NCBI RefSeq assembly: GCF_012272855.1
Contig: NZ_JAAXCQ010000005.1
Location: 124,001-188,000, forward strand
From: Arenibacter sp. 6A1
GTDB taxonomy: Bacteria > Bacteroidota > Bacteroidia > Flavobacteriales > Flavobacteriaceae
Direction: 5' to 3'
DNA: 64,000 nt
Shown: positions 54,375 through 63,936 of the stretch, piece by piece
How positions within the stretch are numbered: the first letter of the stretch is position 1
Layout: every line of letters starts with the position of its first letter
The notes under the pieces: model-generated
Databases searched by the model: none
What the model was told of the DNA's origin: nothing
Seen by the model: only the letters and a program-made list of their open reading frames with translations
Made by a program: the position numbers and the translations under genes

Positions 54375-57300
54375 TTAAAAACCAAATCCGATACCGAAAG
54401 AAAACCGTGGTCCTTCTACACTATTAAACAGGGCTACCCTTGCTGTTAGCATATCGGCACCATTTAAAAAGAACCCGCCACCGTAGGCCGTATGCCATTG
54501 GTCCGAAGTATCGTTGGCCAACCATACCCTACCGTAATCGAACCCTCCATAAACCCCTAGGTTAACTGGTAAGAGTCCGGTTTTTATTTTTCTCAGCTGA
54601 TAGCGGATATCTGTATTTTGATAGTAACTGGTTTTTCCCGAAAATCGTTGGTTCCTAAACCCTCTTAGGCCATCGGTGCCACCAATACTGGCGGCCTGAT
54701 AAAATTCGTAATCATCTCCAATATTAAAATGAGCCTTCCATTTGGTCGCCAATACCATCCTTCCGTCTGCCACTAACTTATAATCGAAGGATAGGCTTGG
54801 AACTATATAAGCAAAATTTTGGGTATTGTTGTCTATACTGGTCTTGTACCCTACCAATAGTTCAGTAGCCATGCCCATGGTCGGGAAAGCGGCATTGTCG
54901 TAATTCTGAAAGGAATAGACAGCGTCGACCCCTAAAAAGCTATTATTACTTTCTTCACCGTTTGCCTGATAAAAAGTATTTACAAACCTATCCTCTGTTT
55001 CTTCTACCCTTAGTCTTTCCAAGGAGATTCCTGTACGGAATTTTCCGCCCAATGAACCTCTCCAAACCAAAGAGGGAGAGAAGCTCAGGTTTTGAATTCT
55101 AACCCTATTGTAATCCATTCCCAAGGCATCGTCCAAGTTTTGGGTCTCGTTGCCAATCCCAAAAAAGTTTCTGCTAAAATTAGGACTGGTAAAACGCGTC
55201 GCTAAGGCCAAGTTCCAATTTCCTATTACATTGGCAAATTCACCTGTATAGTCCAATTCAATACCACTGGTCGCAAAATAGAACGATCCGTTTACCGTGT
55301 GCTGTTGTGTAAAGGGATTTTTGCGAAAACCATTGAAGGTGTAGGTGTTTCCAAACCCTATTTTAACCCCATCATCTGGGTTATATCCTATGGTAGGTAT
55401 TAACTGGTTTGTGGAATTAAGGAAATTTTTAGGCTGAAAGGTGTTTACATCATAAGTGTCGGTAAGTTTAATGCTTGCACCTTGGGTACTTTTAAAGGTG
55501 TTCTTTTTTGATTTATAATCATAGACAAGGATACCCTTATTGCTTTCAATTTTGTAGACATCATTGTTCTGACCGCCGATCAACCGAACTTTAATTCCAC
55601 TGGTATTTTTCCCTTCGACCTCAAACACATCATCGTCATCCAAACCGTAGACCCAAATTTCCTTGGTGATATCGCGATCATAGCTTTTTTGAAAAATAAG
55701 ATCTGCTTTTTTACCCCCCTTTATCCTGTAGGCCTTTACTTCTACTGTCTTGTTCTTCAAAAACGCCACTTCAAAAAAATCGTCCTTATCGGTACCGGTT
55801 ACCACTGCAAATTTATTTAGCAAGCGATAATATTCTTCTGCAGTTTCGGGTAATTTTGCTAAGCGCGCTTGTAGTATTCTTTTTAATGCTGTTATGTTCT
55901 CATCTCTTATTTCTGTTGGAAACGCTTCAAAAGCCTTGTCCATAACCGCTTCGCTCAGCACTTTTTGCAGATAAGCAGCTTCTTTTTTCCATTCCTCAAG
56001 ACTTGTTTCTTGAGGCAACACCATGTCTAACATAAAAGCTTTCGGCGAAGAATTAAAGCCTTTAACACTCCTGATTTCACTATTAAAGCCTTCCATTAGT
56101 CGCAAACCTGGAATAATCCGTGTTGCTACGTTCATAAAAGGTCCATCGCCCATAATAGAAAAGACCTGATCCCTATCTCTTGGAATGGGCTTAAAGGTTA
56201 CTGTACCACTTTCCTCGTCCTTAATTTCTGCCCACCGCCATTGGTCAGAATGCCTGTCCCAATCTCCCACAGCCATGTCCAACAGCCGTGCTCGCACATA
56301 GGTAGTAGCATCTACTTTATATTTTTCGTCTTTCCTTAATTTCTCGAACAATTCGTCCGTACTCCTAACCTTATTGGCATATCCAAAACTTTTCAGTTCC
56401 CCATGGCCATCCCCTACATGCTCTTCGATCATATAAAGTTCATCGCCAAAATCGTCATTATAGCCTTTAAGAGCCGATTGTTTGGGCACATAGTACAATA
56501 CAGGGTTGGTATGGTACAATCCAGCGGCATCTGACAACACATCTACTGTAAAGGGCGCGTATGGATGCGACCCCGTGTAAAAGTCCATCAAAAGGTCTTC
56601 TGTATACGTATTTTCAAACGCTCCTACGATATATTGTTCTTTAAAGGCCATGGATTGCAAATACAATTCTGCACTTTTTCGCAAGGCCCTCATTACGTAT
56701 TCCTTACCATCTTTATCGGCTAAACGCAAGGATTTGGATTGATGCCCGCCTCCCTTTCGAACAGGAACTAGTCCTCCAAAAAGGGTATCTAAACGCACCG
56801 TAGGGGCCGAAACCTCGGTACCGTAATAAGAGCGATAGCGCTCTCCCCAAATGCTCTTGTGAAATTTACTTTTATCAATTTCTGACGCGGTATAAATTGA
56901 GGCCTTGACATGTGAAGGAAAAGTGTCGGCATACTGCTGCGCCCCCTCACTTGTAGTAGGGGGTAAAACTTGGGAGGTATACAGAAATTTCTTTTGTCCC
57001 TTATCATCGAGCCCATAATAATTTACTCTTGAAGATCCATCGGCATACACATCCAAAATGGCGTAGCCCATTTCTCCGGACGAAAATTTACTTCCGTTCA
57101 GCAATCTCGTTGTTCCCGAATTTGCTCCGGATCCACTAACAATTTGTGGCGTGTTTTCTTCAACAATATACTGTAGGGAATGTTCATGACCTGAGGCAAA
57201 TATCACCTTATCAGAGTACTGAGCTAAAGTAACTATTCTATTTTTCAGGGAATTGTAGCGTTTATTCTGCAAATCTGTGGTAGATGCCCCTGTTGTTTTT

Positions 57301-58088
57301 CGCAATAAGTTTACCAGGGAACCTAAAACCGGAAAAGGGAATTTTCGCCCCATCGGATTTAAATTTTCCTTAAACGAGAATTGTCCACCGTGAGACCCAT
57401 AGGTAAACATGGGGTGATGCATGGCCAGGATAGTGGTTTTTCCGCTGTTTTTTTTAATAAGACTTTCTATTTCCTCAAAAAATGCTTCCCTATCCCGAAT
57501 TTCACAATCATCGTTAATGGTCGGGTGCTTATCCCAATTAACCAAATACCATTCTGTATCTATGGCAATAACAACAATATCATCGTTGATATTGATTTTC
57601 TTAATAGGACATCCATTTTCGGGAAAAAATACTTCTTCGCTTTCTAGCTTTTCCTGGATATACAATTGTTGCCGTTCCAATCCTTTTAATCCATTGCTGT
57701 ACCAATCGTGATTTCCTGGAATAAAAATAGGCTGCCCCTTGTAATGGGCAAGGGCTCCCAATTGAGCATCTAGGTTATTGGCTGCCTCTGAATAGGCTTG
57801 GGGAGCCTCTTTCGGATCTGGCATTCCGGCCGGATAAATATTGTCTCCCAAAAAAATGGTCGTACTGTTTTCTGGAGCGGACTCTAATTCTACTTTCAAC
57901 AATTTTAGGACCGCATTAGGTTCCCCCATAGCAGATCTTCCGGCATCCCCGATAAGAAAAAAACGATGCAACAATTCCTTGTCCTCCTGCATCTCCGATA
58001 GTTGTTCATTAGGCCCATATTTAGAGGTATAGGTTGCACAACCGGCTAACAGAAAAAAAAGAATTAGAAGGATGGAATGATTTTTCAT
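54375..58088 (-). CDS. Phosphoesterase / kinase-like / outer-membrane barrel fusion protein
   Basis: A 1237-residue protein using the Met that starts a clean lipoprotein signal (LLAGC, Cys at 17). A farther-upstream in-frame Met at 58130 would add 14 residues. Residues about 40-380 are a calcineurin-like metallophosphoesterase with GDAG, GDN, GNHD (125-128), HH and GHEH (300-303). The middle, about 430-760, has a kinase-like pattern: a VMRALRK segment (465-471), MIEEH (553-557), GDWDRHSDQW (608-617) and PRDRDQVF (636-643), recalling CotH/Fam20/PI-kinase active sites. Residues from about 895 form a BamA/TamA-like beta-barrel ending GIGFGF. It is probably in the outer membrane. Substrates are unknown. 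Confidence 0.75.
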   Translation of the reverse strand: MKNHSILLILFFLLAGCATYTSKYGPNEQLSEMQEDKELLHRFFLIGDAGRSAMGEPNAVLKLLKVELESAPENSTTIFLGDNIYPAGMPDPKEAPQAYSEAANNLDAQLGALAHYKGQPIFIPGNHDWYSNGLKGLERQQLYIQEKLESEEVFFPENGCPIKKININDDIVVIAIDTEWYLVNWDKHPTINDDCEIRDREAFFEEIESLIKKNSGKTTILAMHHPMFTYGSHGGQFSFKENLNPMGRKFPFPVLGSLVNLLRKTTGASTTDLQNKRYNSLKNRIVTLAQYSDKVIFASGHEHSLQYIVEENTPQIVSGSGANSGTTRLLNGSKFSSGEMGYAILDVYADGSSRVNYYGLDDKGQKKFLYTSQVLPPTTSEGAQQYADTFPSHVKASIYTASEIDKSKFHKSIWGERYRSYYGTEVSAPTVRLDTLFGGLVPVRKGGGHQSKSLRLADKDGKEYVMRALRKSAELYLQSMAFKEQYIVGAFENTYTEDLLMDFYTGSHPYAPFTVDVLSDAAGLYHTNPVLYYVPKQSALKGYNDDFGDELYMIEEHVGDGHGELKSFGYANKVRSTDELFEKLRKDEKYKVDATTYVRARLLDMAVGDWDRHSDQWRWAEIKDEESGTVTFKPIPRDRDQVFSIMGDGPFMNVATRIIPGLRLMEGFNSEIRSVKGFNSSPKAFMLDMVLPQETSLEEWKKEAAYLQKVLSEAVMDKAFEAFPTEIRDENITALKRILQARLAKLPETAEEYYRLLNKFAVVTGTDKDDFFEVAFLKNKTVEVKAYRIKGGKKADLIFQKSYDRDITKEIWVYGLDDDDVFEVEGKNTSGIKVRLIGGQNNDVYKIESNKGILVYDYKSKKNTFKSTQGASIKLTDTYDVNTFQPKNFLNSTNQLIPTIGYNPDDGVKIGFGNTYTFNGFRKNPFTQQHTVNGSFYFATSGIELDYTGEFANVIGNWNLALATRFTSPNFSRNFFGIGNETQNLDDALGMDYNRVRIQNLSFSPSLVWRGSLGGKFRTGISLERLRVEETEDRFVNTFYQANGEESNNSFLGVDAVYSFQNYDNAAFPTMGMATELLVGYKTSIDNNTQNFAYIVPSLSFDYKLVADGRMVLATKWKAHFNIGDDYEFYQAASIGGTDGLRGFRNQRFSGKTSYYQNTDIRYQLRKIKTGLLPVNLGVYGGFDYGRVWLANDTSDQWHTAYGGGFFLNGADMLTARVALFNSVEGPRFSFGIGFGF

Positions 58089-58144
58089 ACTTACCATTTT
58101 AGAAAAAAAAATTTGTACATTGTACGACATATAATTTTTTAAAC

Positions 58145-59332
58145 ATGTCGGATATTCTTCATAAAACCGAAAACTTTGTCATCGATTTATTGATTAAAAA
58201 GCTGAATCCCAAATATGTATACCATAATTTATGGCATACAGAACAAGTGGTTAAAAGTACTAAAGAATTATTAAGTTTTTATGATTTAGGGGAAGAAGAA
58301 AACGAGTCGATAACATTGGCTGCATGGCTTCACGACACGGGTTATACAGAAGGAAGCGAAAATCACGAGGAGAGAAGTTGTAAAATTGCCAGGGACTTTC
58401 TGGAGGAGCAAGCCTATCCAACAGCCTCGATCGATAAAGTATGTAGTTACATCCTTGCTACAAAAAGACATTACCAACCACAAAATCTTCCTGAAAAAAT
58501 TATGCGCGATGCCGATTGCGCTCATTTTTCAAAGCCTAATTTCCAGGAAATATCGGAGTTATTGCGCAAAGAACTGATCGCTATTGAAGATAGGGAAATA
58601 ACCCCTAAAAAATGGCGGGAACAAAATATAAAAATGTTGGCATTGGAACATGAGTACAATACGGACTATGCCATTGAAAATTGGAAAGGTGAAAAGGATA
58701 AAAATTTACAAAAATTAAAGAAGGATAAAAAGACCGAAAAAAATATAGCCAAAAAAGAACGGTTAAAGGCCAAATACAAAAGCGATGGTCCGGACAGGGG
58801 CATACAAACCTTGTATAGGGTAACCCTAAGAAACCACATTACCTTAAGTAATATCGCCGATACCAAGGCCAACATCTTGTTATCTGTCAATGCTATTATT
58901 ATCTCCTTGGTCCTTGCTAATCTAATTCCCAAACTAGACAATCCCCACAATTATTATTTGGTGTACCCTACGGCCATATTTGTGACCTTTAGCGTTATTT
59001 CTATGGTATTGGCCATTGTTGCTACACGCCCCAACGTTACCCAAGGAAAGTTTACCAAAGAAGATGTAGAGCAGCGAAAGGTAAATTTATTGTTTTTTGG
59101 CAATTTTCATAAAATGAGCCTGCCCGATTTTGAATGGGCCATCAACGAATTGGTCAAGGATAAGGAATATATTTACTCGTCCCTTACGAAAGACTTATAT
59201 TTCTTGGGATTAGTGCTCGACAGGAAATATAAAATTCTACGCCTGACCTATTTGATCTTTATGATAGGCATGATTTTATCTGTGATTGCCTTTGGCATTT
59301 CCTTTAAATATTTTGGCTCTTTGCGAGTTTGA
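58145..59332 (+). CDS. HD-domain protein fused to a Pycsar effector-like (PycTM) membrane module
   Basis: A 395-residue protein. The N-terminal HD phosphohydrolase domain (about 10-175) has H31, H63-D64 in WLHDTGY and D124 in RDADCAH as metal ligands. A lysine-rich linker (about 180-215) leads to a PycTM-type module with the segment NHITLSNIADTKANILLSVNA (in part: IADTKANILL). The module has two helices (about 243-262 and 271-293) and a third near 365-385. PycTM proteins are effectors of the Pycsar anti-phage system activated by cyclic pyrimidine nucleotides. No cyclase gene is present nearby, so this may be a housekeeping relative. Confidence 0.82.
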   Translation: MSDILHKTENFVIDLLIKKLNPKYVYHNLWHTEQVVKSTKELLSFYDLGEEENESITLAAWLHDTGYTEGSENHEERSCKIARDFLEEQAYPTASIDKVCSYILATKRHYQPQNLPEKIMRDADCAHFSKPNFQEISELLRKELIAIEDREITPKKWREQNIKMLALEHEYNTDYAIENWKGEKDKNLQKLKKDKKTEKNIAKKERLKAKYKSDGPDRGIQTLYRVTLRNHITLSNIADTKANILLSVNAIIISLVLANLIPKLDNPHNYYLVYPTAIFVTFSVISMVLAIVATRPNVTQGKFTKEDVEQRKVNLLFFGNFHKMSLPDFEWAINELVKDKEYIYSSLTKDLYFLGLVLDRKYKILRLTYLIFMIGMILSVIAFGISFKYFGSLRV

Positions 59333-59370
59333 TAAAAACGTATCGATAGGGCAAAAAATGCAAACAAATT

Positions 59371-61722
59371 TTAGACTTCCATAAGGTCGGCATAATCATA
59401 GGTTTTTGAGATATTGCCTTTTTTTCTATATAAAATTTCTACTCTGATTGCTTTTAATCCAGAAACACCTTGGAGGCCTTCTAATTCTAGGAGTTCTATT
59501 TGATCGCCAAAGTATCCCTTAGATTTTAAAAATTTTATATATCGAAGGTATTCTACTTCCTCTTGCTTTTGTGAGTACACAATAGCTAGTTTGCCCGGAA
59601 CCGTCAATCGTTCATTGGTGCCTTTCACAAAAGACTTGTCTATACGTTTTTTTATCACTTCATAACGGGCATTATAGGTACCATCAACATCAAAGCGTTT
59701 TTCGTCCATTCTAAACCGTATCGACAAGGAAGTATTATAAACCAATAAAAGAGATGCAACATCTAATTGTACCGGAAGTTTTGGTTTTAATTGATAAAAG
59801 GTATTTTCCATTTCGCACATCACCTGTAATTGCCATAACCTTAGATTATTTAAATGCATGGTATGGTATTCCCTATCGGTCACCATAGAATCTCCAATAA
59901 ACAAGTTATGTTCTATACCATCGGTCTTGTATCTTTCAAAATAATGCGGAAACATACGCTGTGCCTGCTCTTGATGCTTGTCTATGACTTGGGCCAACCT
60001 TTTATTGATCTGTGAAACACTTTCGTCATAGTTTCGTCTATGGTCATAATAGGTAGCAGTACTTGGATCTATATTGGTCCTATACCGCACTATCAACTGT
60101 TCTAGAGCGGGGGATGCATCCTCCAAATGCTCTAAAACCGGGTGTATTTCCGTACTGATAAAATCATAAATTGTTTGTTCGCTACTGGTATATAGCGACT
60201 CCTTTATCTCTTCTAAATAATTGCTTATCTGAAATATAAGCTCTTCATAAACCGGCAGTTTATTTAAAACCCAAGCAGCGGACAATACCTTGTGTATTTC
60301 TGATAACTGAATCGTTAAATCGCGTTGAATGGCAAGGTTCCTAGATTCGGAAGAGTCCTTAATATCTATTTGTCCGTATAAGGGGTGTACCTCTTTAAAG
60401 ACTATTTCCTTAAAGGATGGATTATTCCCCAAGGATTCTTCTTTTATGAAACGTTTTGCCTCGTCGTGAAACTTCCATCGAACCGCGGGATGAACCGACG
60501 TACATTCGTTCTGTATCACGGCATCAATGAGGTTTTCTTCCTCCTCCACATCTCGTAAGACCGCAGAAACGATATATTGCATTACGTCTTGCAGTTTCTC
60601 TGCATTAACGCTGTTAAGCGCATTTTTTTGTCCAGAAACAAGCTCCAACACCCCTAGGAGCGCGCCGTCTTTTGTAATAGGTGCAAAGATGGCCGACTTA
60701 ATGTTTTGTTCGTACAAACTACTATAGGGCGCCTGTCCCCCGGTAATATCATTGTACTTGTCTACGTCTGAAATTATAAAATTGGAGTTTTTATAGAGCA
60801 GTTTCTTGTAAGAAGACATGCAGAGCGCCTCATTGCAGGTCTCTATATCTTTTCCGTTCAACAGAAAACTTTTCACTCCCTTGATATAGCTTTTTTCAAA
60901 TTGATTTTCCGATGGATTGTACACCACAAACCCAATCTGAATATCTGGTAGACCGAAAAGAGATTTAAAGGTATCCTCTATTTCTTCGATAAAATTAGCT
61001 TCCCCTGTTTTAGTGTTGACAATTAGTTTGGATTTAATTTCGGATATAGAATGTTCCGCGGTAACATCGAACATATTAGAGATTATAAACCCTTTACATT
61101 TAAAACTATTAGGTGGTATCTTTTGTTTCCAAAGCGATACATCGTCTATGTTCTCCAAGAGCTCATCCACATCCTCTTCGGATATTTTCAAGGGTTTCCC
61201 ATTGGGGGTGATTTCTATAAAATCGGCATTGTACAAAATACGGTAATGCCTCATGATGCCATTGGCATCGGGAATATCATAAAAAAACGGTCTTCTAAAG
61301 TCTAACTTAAACCCGTAATAAACATTTAGGATGACCACACAAGACATAATATAGCTCACCTCTTCCCCTTGGTTCCTAATAACGGGAACAAAGTTAGGTC
61401 CTGCATTCTCGAGTATTTTTTTAAAACGCTGACTGCGATTAAAGATAATATTGCTATACGGTAGGGAGGCCGTTTTTATTTCGTTCTCCCCCAATAGATC
61501 GCTAAAAATATCTTGTAGTATAAGGCTTATGAGGTCCTTGTGCTTATCTAGCAAGGATACATCGGAAAACCCCTCCCGTAGTTCCGGAAATGGTTCTTGG
61601 GCTTTCAGAATGTGCTTGGCCTTGGTGGCTATAAATTCTACGTCACTTTTGGCCATTTCATCATAGCGCTCTAACAATTTATTAAAGCTTATATGATACT
61701 CTAGTGGTAAAATTTTATCCAT
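59371..61722 (-). CDS. Large GAF-domain protein
   Basis: A 783-residue soluble protein. A GAF domain spans roughly residues 235-400 (IFAPITKDGALLGVLELVSG near its end), flanked by long helical regions. I see no histidine kinase, cyclase, GGDEF or DNA-binding part. The rest resembles no family I can name beyond conserved Bacteroidota GAF proteins. GAF domains bind small ligands or mediate dimer contacts, so it may be a sensor or scaffold. It is convergent with the HD-PycTM gene (38-base gap) and divergent from the phosphoesterase gene at 61849. Confidence 0.75.
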   Translation of the reverse strand: MDKILPLEYHISFNKLLERYDEMAKSDVEFIATKAKHILKAQEPFPELREGFSDVSLLDKHKDLISLILQDIFSDLLGENEIKTASLPYSNIIFNRSQRFKKILENAGPNFVPVIRNQGEEVSYIMSCVVILNVYYGFKLDFRRPFFYDIPDANGIMRHYRILYNADFIEITPNGKPLKISEEDVDELLENIDDVSLWKQKIPPNSFKCKGFIISNMFDVTAEHSISEIKSKLIVNTKTGEANFIEEIEDTFKSLFGLPDIQIGFVVYNPSENQFEKSYIKGVKSFLLNGKDIETCNEALCMSSYKKLLYKNSNFIISDVDKYNDITGGQAPYSSLYEQNIKSAIFAPITKDGALLGVLELVSGQKNALNSVNAEKLQDVMQYIVSAVLRDVEEEENLIDAVIQNECTSVHPAVRWKFHDEAKRFIKEESLGNNPSFKEIVFKEVHPLYGQIDIKDSSESRNLAIQRDLTIQLSEIHKVLSAAWVLNKLPVYEELIFQISNYLEEIKESLYTSSEQTIYDFISTEIHPVLEHLEDASPALEQLIVRYRTNIDPSTATYYDHRRNYDESVSQINKRLAQVIDKHQEQAQRMFPHYFERYKTDGIEHNLFIGDSMVTDREYHTMHLNNLRLWQLQVMCEMENTFYQLKPKLPVQLDVASLLLVYNTSLSIRFRMDEKRFDVDGTYNARYEVIKKRIDKSFVKGTNERLTVPGKLAIVYSQKQEEVEYLRYIKFLKSKGYFGDQIELLELEGLQGVSGLKAIRVEILYRKKGNISKTYDYADLMEV

Positions 61723-61848
61723 ATTTATATTCTTGGAAGTATTAGTCCCTTATGCAGGTGTAAAATTACAAAAAGAAACCTAAAACTTAGAGGTAAGAAG
61801 CGCTCTATAATCAACTGATTTTTAGGATATTTATACCAAACATCTACT

Positions 61849-62757
61849 ATGACATCGTACACCCGACTTTCTAGAGCTTACCTAAACGCTAAGGTTGTGC
61901 CCTTTGATGACACCTCTAAGATCGTACTTTTCAGTGATTGTCATAGAGGAGACAATAGCTTTTCGGACGAATTTGCCAATAATAGGAATATATATTTCCA
62001 TGCCTTAAAACATTATTTTAATGAAGGCTTCACCTACTGTGAATTGGGAGACGGCGACGAGCTTTGGGAAAATATCAATTTTGAGACCATTTTTAAGGCC
62101 CATAAAAATGTGTACATGCTTTTAAGGAAGTACTATATACATCAGCGGCTTCAGCTTATTTGGGGCAACCACGATATGGTGTACAAAGACCCTTCCTATG
62201 TTAAACAACATCTTTCTTCTTATTTTGAGCCAATTGAAAATTGCCAGAAGGACCTTTTCCCTGGAATAAAGTACCACGAGGCTATTGTTTTAAAACATAG
62301 CACCACCGAACAAGAATTGTTTTTGACCCATGGTCACCAGGCAGATTGGTGGAATTATACCCTATGGCGCTGGGGCCGTTTTTTTGTTCGGGTGCTTTGG
62401 AAGCCCTTACAACTTTGGGGTATTGCCGATCCTACGAGTCCGGCCAAAAACTATAAGGAACTCATAAAGATTGAAAGACGAATAAAAGAGTGGATCGTAG
62501 CCGAAAATGACCGCATCACCATTGCAGGGCATACCCATAGACCACGTTTTCCAGCACCTGGGGCCATACCTTTTTTTAATACCGGGAGTTGCGTACACCC
62601 TCGCAGCATAACGGGTCTAGAAATACAAGAAGGCACCATTTCCCTTATTAAATGGGAAATAGCCACCAAGGAAGATGGCACCCTACAAATTGTACGAGTG
62701 CTCTTAGAAGGTCCAAAAAGTTTAAGCGAATACGCCAAAAATAAGTTTAAATCTTAA
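61849..62757 (+). CDS. Calcineurin-like metallophosphoesterase, LpxH-related
   Basis: A 302-residue cytoplasmic metallophosphoesterase. The metal-binding series is complete: SDCHRGD (about 26-32), GDGDELW (about 63-69), WGNHD (about 104-108), HGHQAD (about 162-167) and GHTHRP (about 223-228). The order resembles UDP-2,3-diacylglucosamine hydrolases, but it is larger than LpxH and has a long insertion between GNHD and HGH, so the substrate may differ. Divergent from the GAF gene, 126 bases apart. Downstream lies repeat copy 3. Confidence 0.82.
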   Translation: MTSYTRLSRAYLNAKVVPFDDTSKIVLFSDCHRGDNSFSDEFANNRNIYFHALKHYFNEGFTYCELGDGDELWENINFETIFKAHKNVYMLLRKYYIHQRLQLIWGNHDMVYKDPSYVKQHLSSYFEPIENCQKDLFPGIKYHEAIVLKHSTTEQELFLTHGHQADWWNYTLWRWGRFFVRVLWKPLQLWGIADPTSPAKNYKELIKIERRIKEWIVAENDRITIAGHTHRPRFPAPGAIPFFNTGSCVHPRSITGLEIQEGTISLIKWEIATKEDGTLQIVRVLLEGPKSLSEYAKNKFKS

Positions 62758-62816
62758 GGAAATTCTTTTAGACAACCATTGCAGGGCCGGAACCATCAGT
62801 GTACTCGAGTTTTTTT

Positions 62817-62898
62817 GCGTTAGGGAGCGCGGCGGCATCCCCGCAGCAAGGCAAGGGATATAGCCAAGAGCCCGACCGACGAAGGAGGGAACGCCCAA
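62817..62898 (+). repeat. 82-bp dispersed element, copy 3
   Basis: Matches copy 2 with 6 mismatches and copy 1 (inverted) with 7. A run of T residues precedes it. It lies in the 242-base gap between the converging phosphoesterase and tonB genes, where I see no other terminator. Confidence 0.92.
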
Positions 62899-62999
62899 AG
62901 CATTCACCAATTTATTGTTTGTAGCCAATAAAAAATCCTTAGAGAACAATTCTACGTCCTAAACATTTTGACCAAACCTCATAGCCTACGAAGCTTGTC

Positions 63000-63725
63000 T
63001 TATTGCAGCCTAAAGGTTATGGGAATGGTATACGGCACCTTTACCGGCCTTCCCCTTTGGCGTCCGGGACTCATCTGTGGCAAGAGTGAAATAATCCTAT
63101 CGGCCTCTTTCTCCAATAATTTATTAGGGCCTCTAGTCCTTAAGTTTCCAATATTTCCCTTATCATCTATGATAAATTGCACGTACACCTTCCCCTGAAT
63201 CCCCATTTCTACGGCCACTTCTGGATAGGAGAAATTCTTTTGAACGTGTTCTTGGATTTTTTTCTGGAAACATTCTTTTTGCTCCTCATTGCTTTTGCCC
63301 TTACAGCCCGGAAAAACGGGTACATCTTCAATAACGGCAAAGGGTACTTCTGGCACTTCCTCCTCCTCTTCTACCAAGATAATTTCCTCGGCTTTTAAGG
63401 GGGGCTTTTCCACGACGGTTTCCTGACTTACTTCGGTACTTTTAATAATGGTTTCTTCTATTTCGGCTATATCCTCTACCACTTCAATAATGGCCGGAGC
63501 AGCGGGAGGTGGTGGTGGAGGGGGCGTATTCAGTGCCTCGGTCACCGGAGCTTCTTCCGCCAAATAATCTGCCACCGCTATGGTTTGTATATAGGTCTTT
63601 TCTTTGGGATAACTTTTATATTCCAAGGCTCTCCAGACCAAAAGCAATACAACGGCAAGTCCGATCACAAAAAAAAGACCACTTTTTTTGTTTAAATCTA
63701 CTTTTGGATTTTTTTTAATTTCCAT
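63000..63725 (-). CDS. tonB: TonB-like energy transducer
   Basis: A 241-residue protein with one N-terminal membrane anchor (about 16-32), a proline run (about 68-74) and acidic linker across the periplasm, and a C-terminal TonB domain (about 150-241). The segment VPVFPGCKG and the closing PYTIPITFRL are typical of Bacteroidota TonB proteins. It passes proton-motive-force energy from ExbB/ExbD to outer-membrane transporters such as SusC. No exbB/exbD genes are in the window. Single gene. Confidence 0.9.
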   Translation of the reverse strand: MEIKKNPKVDLNKKSGLFFVIGLAVVLLLVWRALEYKSYPKEKTYIQTIAVADYLAEEAPVTEALNTPPPPPPPAAPAIIEVVEDIAEIEETIIKSTEVSQETVVEKPPLKAEEIILVEEEEEVPEVPFAVIEDVPVFPGCKGKSNEEQKECFQKKIQEHVQKNFSYPEVAVEMGIQGKVYVQFIIDDKGNIGNLRTRGPNKLLEKEADRIISLLPQMSPGRQRGRPVKVPYTIPITFRLQ

Positions 63726-63936
63726 GACATTGCATTTTACCTATGAATTTATTAGGTATCAACATCATTTCATATGATTTAAATCAGTACAAAAAGTAGT
63801 TTTCTTTAACAAACAAGACAACCACCAACCCAATATGAATCGACACCTAGGAAGCGCCAACCCTAAAAATAAGCTGGTAGGTTACTGCCGTATTATTGGT
63901 TGCTTATGACCCCGTCTCCCTTTATTTTCAGGGTTC

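Noticed and set aside
58145-59332. A complete Pycsar anti-phage system
   Set aside because: Only the effector-like module is present; no pyrimidine cyclase gene was found in the window.
62817-62898. The 82-bp element as an ordinary terminator
   Set aside because: No T-tract follows a G/C stem on either strand, and copy 2 lies between two separate good terminators.
63858-63936. Inverted repeat after the partial gene at the right edge as a terminator
   Set aside because: The arms pair imperfectly and the loop is about 50 bases, so I did not annotate it as a terminator.
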